Part shown: positions 55,605-64,000 of the stretch, in pieces
How the letters are laid out: each line of letters opens with the position of its first letter
How positions within the stretch are numbered: position 1 is the stretch's first letter
NCBI GenBank assembly: GCA_027563935.2
Contig: CM050450.1
Coordinates: forward strand, 28,755,439-28,819,438
Reading direction: 5' to 3'
From: Costus lasius
Taxonomy: Eukaryota; Streptophyta; Magnoliopsida; Zingiberales; Costaceae
DNA: 64,000 nt
Program-made: the position numbers and the translations under genes
Notes under the pieces: model-generated
Databases searched by the model: none
Seen by the model: only the letters and a program-made list of their open reading frames with translations
What the model was told of the DNA's origin: nothing

Positions 55605-56589
55605 TTATCCAGGTTTTGGGTGTGCTCTTTAGCACGAGATTTTGAGTCTCGCGTGTTACGTTACCAATTTGGTATTTGCAATATAATACCTTTAAACTAC
55701 TTATTAGTATAGTAATTTACTTAAATCGTCTAAAATTTTTTCAATCAACTTTAGTCAAACAAATAAAAGCCAAAAGCATATGCACGCCCAAACTGAGTCT
55801 TAGTTAGTTAGAAGGCAATTCGGATTTTCTTTTTCTTTTCTTAGTTTGGTTTGAATGATTAATCTTAATGAATTTGAATAGGTCAAATCCTTATATGCAT
55901 ATATTTATATAGGCGAACTTGTTGATTCAAAAGGTTTATATGTTGGGATTTTTTTTCTCTATTTGACATAATCTGTAACATCACAATAATATATATAGAT
56001 ATAATTAAGTCAAATAGTAATAATTCACCAAACAAGAAATGAAATTTTTTATATAGAAAATTCCTGAAAAAAGGCAAGAAAACCACGAAAGCAAGCTACA
56101 AATTTTTCATTATTAAAGGATGATATAATGTCTCTTCACATCCAAGAATTTCATCAACCATGAATTCTAAATGACATTATGAATTTATTCAAAGGAACGA
56201 AAAGAGTTATAAAAAATTTGACTGTATGATATAGAATCATATCACAAGAGCAACGCTGCAAATTTTCATGCCGATCTAATGCTAAACGACTTCATAATTA
56301 CGCCAAAAAAATCCCAGCTTTTTTACTTGTCTTCCCCTTCTTGGAGAGCTGCTTAAAGAAAAATTAAAATTTTCTCTCTCTCCTTCACACATAACACGTT
56401 CATTTTCTCTCTCTCCTTGTTAGTGTGCTAGCATTTTAATTTCTTTATATGTTTCCCTTTCTATTAAAGTATAAGTTTTTTTAAAAAATTTTTAAATACT
56501 TTATCTTTAGTTTTCATAGTGCACTCCTACACTTTCCTATATGCATTATGTAACAAAATTTGAAACACCCTCTATTGATTACCAAATGA
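53153..56589. other. AT-rich intergenic DNA
   Basis: No supported gene. The minus strand between about 53275 and 53170 reads as an open protein-like stretch (LLPVGVAQKEGFALF, then MPREIGHVHDDGKL), which I cannot identify. 55170-55550 is extremely AT-rich with short aatatttt/taatta repeats. 56370-56420 is a tctctctcc tract. The 67-codon minus frame at 55883-56086 has no similarity and is taken as chance. Confidence 0.65.
55551..55602. repeat. (AT)26 microsatellite
   Basis: Uninterrupted at-dinucleotide run in an AT-rich context. Length is likely polymorphic and may be imprecise in the assembly. Confidence 0.97.
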
Positions 56590-56831
56590 ATAATGATTAC
56601 AAGGACTAATAGTCATTCCTTTTGGAAAAATGTCCATTCTTGATAGAATCTTCATGTCCTTTTGTCTCCTGTATCTAAGTCTCCTATGCCACAAATTTGA
56701 AGTAGATGTTTAAGTAGTATTTATCATTTTTCGGAGGACTTCAATATCAATGTGATATGGAGTATGCTACATGCTATCTTTAGTATAAACAAGTGATCTT
56801 TTTGTTAGATTCCATTTTACATTACTAAATG
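56590..56831 (-). pseudogene. Copia pre-integrase ghost
   Basis: On the minus strand the sequence encodes a short run with NLWHRRLRYRRQKDMKIL, which resembles the LWHRRLGH block of the copia GAG-pre-integrase domain. It has no further intact frame. Gyp-H inserted at its right end. It is unrelated in detail to the Cop-A to F families. The call is tentative because only about 30 residues are legible. Confidence 0.45.
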
Positions 56832-58473
56832 TGATGCTCTAGGTATGCTGGGATTATACCCCAGCCCATCCCATGGACTCAGTGGGATCTGAGGAGGGAT
56901 GGAGGAGCTTGACTGGAGTTAGGCTTGGTGTTGGAGTGAGACTAGTAGAGGAGCTTGGACACTAACACTGTGTTAGTATGTTTTTCCAGGTACGCTGACA
57001 CATTCTATCCTTGGGCATGGCCTGGGGGTGCTTTGGAGTTCTTTGGAGCCTATGAGCATGGTTAACCTAACCATGGTTATCTTAACCATGGTCACCTTAA
57101 CCATGGTCACTAGAGCTTGACTTGGACTCGATCGGGGCTCATATTGGAGTCCTATGGGCTGACCTATGTGGCTAGGACATGGGCGGCATAATGAGGCTTG
57201 TTATTTGAGTTGGCACATGCTTGGCATGTGACAACTTAAAGGCAAGATCCAATAAGGTTTAAAGTGAGGATCCAATAAGACATTAAGTTGGATTCACACC
57301 CACTTAACCTTAGAGGATCCACATGGGCGACTATCCACTTGACGAGTTGGATCCCATGGCTTGAGGGTTGGCGGGTTCGTTGACTTAAACCAAACCCAAC
57401 CCACTTGCATTCAAATTGGCGAGTCTTTGAGGTTGGCGGCTTTCTCATGCAAACCTAGAGGACTTCACGCCACCTTGGAGAGAAGAGGCGACATTGCTGG
57501 AGGAAGCTCTCGGCTTTGAAGGTTCTTGGCGAATTCTTCATCCTCTTGCTTGGCGAGTTCCCTTGGAGGAAGGGGACTTCATCTTCTTGGCGTGAGCACC
57601 TTCCTTGGAGGCAAGGAGGGGCGATTCCATCACTTGGAGGGGCGGCACCTTGCTGTCCTCTAAGTGTTCTTGGCGTTCTTGTGCTTGGAGGCAAGCGCAA
57701 GAGGAGGACATCATCATCAACTACCTAGGGAGGCGACCCTAGGGTTTGGGCTCTTCATCACCTTGGTGAAGAGCACTACTTGGTGTGTTCAACTACTTGA
57801 GGGAGAAGCCGCGTTCATCTTGTTCATAGCGTAGTTTGGTATAACTCTAAACTCTCTTGTATGAACAATTGTTGATATATTTTATATAGTGTACCTCTAC
57901 CCGGGATTGGGGTAGAGGGTCCTCTCATACCCGAGTGTTGATACTTGGAGGAGTTGGTTTCTTCGTCGGAGTTTTATCGGTTTTAGGTTAGAGGGGCGCA
58001 AGTACTGTACCTGTCTCTCTCTGATCTCGCTGTGTAGTTATATATCTATCTTAGGATTAAGCAGACCAGTAGTTCATTGCTTGTTAGGTTTTGAGCATCT
58101 GTCTATTGCTCTTTGGTCTCCGATAGACCCTCCTGCTAGCGTGTGGTTATCTGCCAACGACCTCTTGTGAGTTTTAGGGCACTTTGGTGTGCATATGTGT
58201 TTGGAGTCTTCAAACCCTAAACCGCCACCTTACATCAGTGCTTCAGAGTTTCGGCCAGTGTGGTTAGGTAGAACTAGAGGCAGTTTGAGTAGGCAGAGAT
58301 AGGGGACAGAACTATATTGCTGAGAGACGATTTGTAGAGTGAGCGCGCATTGTTTTATACTTCCACATTAGATGCATAGATTCTTTGTATAGCGTTGACT
58401 GACATTTTACACAGAGGTGTGTAAATTGTGTCATCACTCCCTAGTTTTAGGCGCGAAAAATTAGGGCGTGACA
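56832..58473 (+). repeat. Gyp-H 5' LTR
   Basis: 1642 bp, TGATGCTCTAGG to GGGCGTGACA. It includes CCATGG-centred short repeats (57058-57110). Frames at 57236-57728 are LTR sequence (Gly/Ser/Arg-rich, GA-rich) and are not genes. Confidence 0.93.
57058..57110 (+). repeat. TAACCATGGT repeats in Gyp-H LTR
   Basis: Three units of about 16 bp contain the near-palindrome AACCATGGTT/AACCATGGTC. The 3' LTR repeats this at about 63737-63789 with two substitutions. Confidence 0.85.
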
Positions 58474-58475
58474 AC

Positions 58476-58489
58476 TGGTATCAGAGGCC
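58476..58489 (+). promoter_or_regulatory. Gyp-H primer-binding site
   Basis: TGGTATCAGAGGCC two bases after the LTR end, matching the tRNA-iMet complement over TGGTATCAGAG. Confidence 0.88.
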
Positions 58490-58760
58490 ATCTTTCACCA
58501 CAGTTCACCAGGATTTACTGGGATTTCAGAGTTGGGACGATTGGCTTTAGGATATCGACGTTAGTCAGATTACTGTTTGGGGGTTGCGTACGTCGATGCC
58601 TAGTGCCCGGGGCGTAATTCCTCAGTAACTCTGCTAATCGGTCAGTTCCGGCCATTCCGAGGTTTTACCTAGTACTTCCATCAGTTCATTCAGTACACAA
58701 CAGTTTTAGTACGTGGAGCATCATTAGTAGTTTGTAGAGATTGCACCGTCTACTAGGAGT
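58490..58760 (+). other. Gyp-H leader
   Basis: About 270 bp between the primer site and the first plausible gag ATG at 58761. No coding content is visible. Confidence 0.7.
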
Positions 58761-59658
58761 ATGGTGGCTTAGGCACAGCTCGAGGAGAGGTTCTCGAGGC
58801 TAGAGGTAGCTGTAGCGAGGATACAGTTAGCTACAGGCGTGGATGTCGATGATGGACAGGGAGAGTCACTCAATGAGCGGGTTGCAGCTTTTGCGAGACA
58901 TAGTCCATTCCATTCAGCAGGAGACTAAGGGTCAGATTGCCTAGATGACTCACTCTTTCGAGGGTCAGATGGCGGAGATGGCCCATGGTATGGAGACTCT
59001 CATGGCGGATTTCAACTTGGTGAAGATAGCACTGGCGCAGGTCACAACACACCCACTTACACCCATGGCGCCAGCACTAGTTCAGACTATTAGACGCCAT
59101 GTTCTAGAGCCTACTACCTTCGCGGGGGCGCGGGTAGCCAAAGAGCTAGAAAACTTTTTGTTCGACATGGAGCACTATTTTAGGGCTGCAGGTATTGGAG
59201 AGTCAGAGCGGATTGAGGTTTGTGCCGCCTATCTCAGAGGCGACACAAAGCTATGTTGGAGGACTCATGTTGCCCCGAGGACTGAGGGGAACACTCCAGA
59301 GATCCCAGATTGGGATGCTCTGAAGGCTAAGATGAGGGCTCAGTTCAGGCCAACAAATACTTTGCACAGTGCTCGCATGACATTGAGGTATCTGAAGCAC
59401 ACTGGTCCCATCAGAGAGTATGTGAAGCAGTTTGGGTGCCCAGTATGACTAAAGAGGAGAAGTTCCATTCTTTCACTGGCGGTTTGTAGGATTGGACATT
59501 CCGGGAACTCCAGAGGAAGGGAGTTACCACATATAGAGAGGCAGTGTGTGCTGCAGATGCTTTAGTGGATTTAACAAGAGCTCGATCTACAGGAGCCAGG
59601 ACCACTTCTACTTCATCACCTCAGAGGCGGCCTGCAGGGCAGGGCTAGCAGAAGAAGT
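58761..59658 (+). pseudogene. Gyp-H gag, capsid part
   Basis: The likely original start is ATG 58761 (MVA, then TAG, then AQLEERFSRLEV). A frameshift near 58885 and a stop before 58945 follow. The main open part is 58945-59448 (167 codons): a helical N-terminus, the retrotransposon gag block FAGARVAKELENFLFDMEHY, CAAYLRGDTKLCWR and WDALKAKMRAQF, ending after EYVKQFGCPV where another frame change occurs. The remainder to 59658 (QRKGVTTYREAV-type segment) is in another frame. Several lesions mean no full capsid protein. Confidence 0.87.
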
Positions 59659-59660
59659 GG

Positions 59661-60932
59661 GTGCTCAATTGGAAAAAGGGCAAGGCAGTGGCACATCAGC
59701 CACAAGCGCAGAGGAAGAAGCCTCAGCATCAGCCAGTTCCACAGAGGAAGGCTACTGAGCAGGGCGCCAACACTAGCAGTGGTAGGAAACTTGAGTGTTT
59801 CATATGCTATGGACCTCACATGATGAGGGGTTGTCCCACCACGAAGAAGATCTCTTCCTTGGTGACGGTTGATACTACAGAGGGCAGGGATGACCAGGGA
59901 TGCACTAGAGCTTCAGTTAACCCATTGGTCATTGCCAACATCAGTGCTAGGTCGAGTCCTCTAATGTATGTGGATCTTGTCCTTAACGATGTTCAGATCG
60001 CAGCCATGGTAGACACGGGAGTCACCCATCTGTTTGTCGCAGATAGAGTGAAGGATAGATTGAAGTTGAAAACCATGCCGTGTACCAATAGTGTGAAGAC
60101 AGTGAACACAAATCCAAAGAAGGCTGCAGGAGTATCCTATGATGTACCTGTGAGGTTGGGATCTTGGTTAGGGAGTGTACATGCTATGGTGATAGCCCTA
60201 GACGATTTTGATATGATAGTGGGTATGGACTTGCTTCGGCGAGCCAAAGCAGTCCCAATGCCACACTTGAACGGACTGCAGATTACTGATGAGCGATCAC
60301 CTTGCTTTCTCCCTTGCCACACTGGGGCAAAGGTGGAGAAAAGCAACAAAGGCAAAGAGGTCATGGCAGCCACAATCGTTGCAAAGGGTCTTTGGCGTGG
60401 AGAGACCACTTATCTGGCACATGTTAGAGTAGTGGAGGATCTTACCCAGATCAGTTCAGCACCTGTGCAGCCGAGGGGGCACAAGGGAGGACCGGCCATC
60501 CTTCCTAGTTCTAGTAGGAGCCGAGAGGAGGTTGAGGTGAGATTGGGGGCGGCGAAGATGACTTTGGGTGAGAGGGTTCAGCAGTTACCTGCACCGATTG
60601 GAGGGTTATTACAGGAGTTCAGTGATGTTGTACCACCTGAGATGCCCAAGGTGTTACCACCTAGAAGGGACATCGATAATGCCATTGAGCTGATCCTAGG
60701 GGCTATTCCACCTGCACAGCCACCTTATAGGATGCCTCCGGCTGAGCTAGCAGAGCTCAGGAGACGGTTGGATGATTTATTGGAGTCTGGTTACATTCAG
60801 CCATCAAAAGCACCCTACGGAGCACCAGTCTTATTCCAGAAGAAGAAGAATGGAACAACGAGGATGTGTGTGGATTATAGAGGTCTGAACAAGGTTACTG
60901 GGAAGAACTCTTATCCCATTCCCTTGATCTAG
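59661..60932 (+). pseudogene. Gyp-H nucleocapsid, protease and RT N-terminus
   Basis: The frame is open for 423 codons. A basic Gln/Lys-rich stretch is followed by the zinc knuckle [13 protein letters not shown] (CX2CX3HX4C spacing). The protease motif reads [14 protein letters not shown] where DTGATH is usual; the catalytic Asp is kept. [13 protein letters not shown] segment closes protease. The linker leads to the RT N-terminus ([62 protein letters not shown]). A TAG at 60930-60932, where related elements have Gln, ends the frame, and RT continues directly after it. Confidence 0.92.
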
Positions 60933-61895
60933 GACTTGATTGATCACCTTGTGCATGCCAAAGTCTTCAGCAAGTTAAACCTTCGATCCGGATATTGGCA
61001 GGTGAGGATTGCTGAAGGCGATGAACCAAAGACTACTTGTGTCACTAGATATGGATCATATGAGTTTTTGGTTATGCCGTTTGGGCTAATCAATGCTCCG
61101 TCTACTTTTTGCAACCTTATGAATAATATCTTACATCCGTTCTTGGATAAAGTCGTGGTTGTCTATCTTGATTACATTGTCATATACTCGGGTAGTTTGG
61201 AGGAGCATACAGAGCACTTGAAGCAAGTTCTGACTGTACTTAGAGAGACCCAGCTATACCTTAAGCTGGAGAAATGCGATTTTTCCCAGACTGAGGTGGA
61301 GTTCTTGGGACACATCATTGGAGGAGGACATGTTCGCATCGATGAGAGGAAGGTGGCGGCTATCAGGGAGTGGCCGGCCCCTACTTCTGTTAGCACCCTG
61401 AGGTCATTCCTAGGGCTTGCTAACTTTTACAGGCGATTCATCCAGAGCTATTCTAGGATCGTAGGTCCTCTTACAGACTTGTTGAGGAAGGATGTTGCCT
61501 GGTGCTGGGAGGGCAAGCACCAGAGGGCATTCGATAATCTGAAGTACAGGGTTACTTCAGAGCCTATCCTCAAACTTCCTGATTTTGTATTACCTTTTGA
61601 GGTACATACGGATGCCTCAAACAGAGCCTTGGGTGGGGTTCTGGCCCAGGAGGGCATGCCGATTGCTTATGAGAGTAGAAAGCTAAAGAATGCTGAAATC
61701 AATTACTCTGCACATGAAAAAGAGATGCTTGCTGTAGTACACTGTTTGAGATTATGGAGGGTGTACTTGCTGGGGAGCAAGTTCATTGTTAAGACTGATA
61801 ATGTTGCCAATACATTTTTCCAGACCCAGAAAAAGTTATCAGCGAGGCAAGCCAGGTGGCAGGAGCAGCTTGCTGAGTTTGACTTTGCTTGGTAG
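60933..61895 (+). pseudogene. Gyp-H RT core and RNase H, catalytic residues lost
   Basis: It continues in frame from the TAG. RT motif A reads [11 protein letters not shown], with Asn where SKLDLRSGY carries a catalytic Asp. The catalytic box reads YLDY (61164-61175) instead of YLDD, so the second Asp of the pair is Tyr. Both would abolish polymerisation. Downstream: [14 protein letters not shown], the [12 protein letters not shown] hinge, and RNase H with [28 protein letters not shown] and KTDN. A TAG at 61893-61895, again at a Gln codon position, interrupts just before HKPGRIHQVPDALSRI. Confidence 0.94.
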
Positions 61896-63503
61896 CATAA
61901 GCCAGGGCGCATTCATCAGGTCCCTGATGCACTTAGCAGGATTGCTACAGTTACCCAATGTTGTGCAGTGTCATATTCTCAGAGTAAGATCATTGGATTG
62001 ATTAGAGATTCAGCACTAGCGGATCAGGCATATGAGAAGTTAGTATCCCAGATCAGGATGAGAGTTGTCAGGCACTACTATCTCAGTGATGAGGGACTGA
62101 TCATGGCCAGAGGAGACCGACTTTATGTCCCTTCCTCAGAGAACATTCGGTTTGGTTTGATGCGTGAGTACCACGATACTGTATGGGCAGGACACCTAGG
62201 TGGTAAACATATGTATGCACTTATCGGTAGGGCTTGGTATTGGCCGGGGATGAAGGAGGATATTGAACACTACACGAAGACATGTTTAGTGTACCAATAG
62301 GAGAAGGTGGAAAGGAGGAAGGAAGCAGGGCTTTTGCAGCCATTACCCACTCCTGACAGACCTTTTGTTTCTATATCCATGGATTTCATCACCCATTTCC
62401 CTAGAGTAGAGGGGATGACATCTGTGTTTGTGGTGGTTGACAGATGTAGTAAGTATGCTGTATTTGCTGCTGCACTAGAGGTTTGCACTGCTGAGATTAT
62501 TGCAAATCTGTTCATGACACATGTGGTGAAGCACTTTGGATTACCCAGAGAGATTATTAGTGACAGAGACCCGAGATTTATAGAGAAATTATGGTCTTCT
62601 TCATTTAAAAAGCTGGCTACAGATCTTAAAATGTCTACAACATACCATCCTCAGACAGATGGACAGACAGAAAGGATAAATGTATTGTTAGAGGAGTATC
62701 TAAGACACTTTGTTTCTTCTACACAGAAGAACTGGATCATATTGCTAGATACTACCCAATTTGCATACAATATTCAGACCACATCTGCTATAGAAAAGAA
62801 CCCGTTCGAGATGGTGTTAGGGTGGCAGCCTATGACACCCATGGATACACTAAACAGGGGCGAAGGGGGAAAGTGCCAAGTTGTTATAGATTTTGTTGAG
62901 GAACGTTCTGAGCTCTGGGATGAGGCTCAGGATTCCCTGAGGGAAGCTAGAAATAGGATGAAACTCTATGCTGACAGGGATAGAAGACATGTGGAGTTTG
63001 AGGTAGGAGAGTTGGTCCTTCTCAAACTCAGCCCACATATGTGGAGGAAAACAGAGGCATGTACCTACCACAGAGGATTGGTGAGGAGGTACGAGGGTCC
63101 TTTTAGAATCATCAGGAGGGTTAGTCCTGTGTCTTATAAACTAGACTTACCATCATGGCTACAATTCTACCCTACATTCCATGTGAGTTTATTGAAGAAA
63201 TATCACCCTGATGACAGACATCCCGACCGTGGACAAGTGAGGAGACAACCTGCTAGGGGCAGAGTTGAATATGGGAAAAAGTCGATGAGGATTCTAGACC
63301 ATAGAGTCTATGGACCGGCTTCACCTGGAGGTCGAAGAACAGAGTTCTTGGTTCAGTGGATGGATAAACCAGAAGAGGATGCTACCTGGGAGAAAACTGA
63401 GGAGAAAACTAAGGACATTAATCAGTTTGAGGATCTAGCCAGGAGATACCAGGAGTACATGGCCTCGAGGGCGAGTGCCATCTCAGGTGGAGGAGTATTG
63501 TGA
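61896..63503 (+). pseudogene. Gyp-H integrase and chromodomain
   Basis: The HHCC domain spans 61968-62300 (GHLGGKHMYALIGRAWYWPGM); its last Cys is Tyr (CLVYQ) and a TAG at 62298-62300 follows. The core is open in 62307-63503: Asp at 62382 (SMDFITHFP), Asp at 62562 (SDRDPRF), Glu at 62670 (GQTERIN), the latter pair 35 apart. After SPVSYKLDLPSW comes a chromodomain-like segment (MRILDHRVYG, RRTEFLVQWMDKPEEDATWE, INQFEDLARRYQEYM), which in related elements reads histone marks to guide insertion. The stop codon TGA at 63501-63503 is the first three bases of the 3' LTR. Confidence 0.93.
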
Positions 63504-64000
63504 TGCCCTAGGTATGCTGGGGTTATACCCCAGCCCATCCCATGGACTCAGTGGGATCTAAGGAGGGATGGAGGAGCTGGAGGAGCTTGACTAGAGTTAG
63601 GCTTGGTGTTGGAGTGAGCCTAGTAGAGGAGCTAGGACACTAACACTGTGTTAGTATGTTTTTGCAGGTACGCTGACACATTCTATCCTTGGGCATGGCC
63701 TGGGGGTGCTTTGGAGTTCTTTGGAGTCTATGAGCATGGTTAACCTAACCATGGTTATCTTAACCATGATCACCTTAACTATGGTCACTAGAGCTTGACT
63801 TGGACTCGATCGGGGCTCATATTGGAGTCCTATGGGCTGACCTATGTGGCTAGGACATGGGTGGCATAATGGGGCTTGTTATTTGAGTTGGCACATGCTT
63901 GGCATGTGACAACTTAAAGGCAAGATCCAATAAGGTTTAAAGTGAGGATCCAATAAGACATTAAGTTGGATTCACACCCACTTAACCTTAGAGGATCCAC
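63501..64000 (+). repeat. Gyp-H 3' LTR (first 500 bp)
   Basis: It starts TGATGCCCTAGG and runs off the window. It aligns with 56832-57330. A 9-bp tandem duplication (gctggagga) near 63580 is absent from the 5' LTR. Confidence 0.95.

Larger units (their letters stand above)
56832..64000 (+). mobile_element. Gyp-H: Ty3/gypsy chromovirus (Galadriel-like), 3' LTR cut by window end
   Basis: It has a 5' LTR (56832-58473), iMet-type primer site, gag, protease, RT, RNase H, integrase, a C-terminal chromodomain and the first 500 bp of the 3' LTR (63501 on). The order and the SYKLDLPSWLQFYPTFHVSLL segment are typical of chromoviruses, closest in my memory to Galadriel. The overlapping LTR parts differ by about 13 substitutions in 490 bp (2-3%) plus a 9-bp duplication. 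The target duplication cannot be verified; the left flank is AAATG. Confidence 0.93.

Noticed and set aside
57236..57728. Frames of 60-81 codons in the Gyp-H LTR
   Set aside because: GA-rich LTR sequence with frames on both strands; no similarity and no start context.
1..64000. CRISPR array, prokaryotic operons or riboswitches
   Set aside because: No regularly spaced identical repeats with unique spacers, and the whole content is plant LTR retrotransposon sequence.

Overview
The window is plant nuclear DNA, almost certainly from a flowering plant, in a repeat-dense and probably heterochromatic region. I found no host protein gene, rRNA or tRNA gene, or CRISPR array. About 59 of the 64 kb is assigned to LTR retrotransposons, most of them nested inside one another. 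Element names here are my own: Cop-A, B, C, E and F are Ty1/copia; Gyp-D and Gyp-H are Ty3/gypsy chromovirus-type; L is Athila/Tat- or LARD-like; NonG is a non-autonomous LTR element.

Layout. 1-635 is unassigned. Cop-A (+, about 636-14100) is interrupted by complete Cop-B (-, 1273-10378; target duplication GGGAG/TGGAG). Cop-A's 3' LTR abuts a truncated L element (-, 14101-16869), which sits in the reverse transcriptase region of Cop-F (-, 16870-40160). Cop-F's leader was split by a complete, older Gyp-D (+, 20835-37985; target duplication GTGGG). Gyp-D carries a solo LTR of the Cop-B/C family in its 5' LTR (21353-23038; CAAGG) and Cop-E (+, 25034-32656) in its gag. After a 248-bp spacer, NonG (-, 40409-53147; TAATA) holds complete Cop-C (+, 42271-51371; GTTGA). 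Then come 3.4 kb of AT-rich spacer with an (AT)26 tract, a copia ghost (-), and Gyp-H (+, 56832 to the window edge).

The coding content is gag-pol: capsid, aspartic protease, integrase, reverse transcriptase and RNase H. The order is copia-type in A, B, C, E and F, and gypsy-type (integrase last) in D and H. No copy is intact. B and C are closest: C has one nonsense codon, B has a 5-bp deletion and one late stop. By-eye LTR divergence (C about 0.4%, B 0.7%, E 1.1%, H 2-3%, NonG about 3%, D roughly 7-8%) agrees with the nesting order.

The most notable points: NonG has no gag-pol but shares its LTR 5' terminus and its primer-site sequence with Gyp-D, which suggests it uses Gyp-D-type machinery. 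Gyp-D's pol frame runs about 200 codons into its own 3' LTR through in-frame repeats. Cop-E has near-identical LTRs around thoroughly decayed genes. NonG carries a WRKY-box array in its LTR and five copies of a hairpin motif inside.
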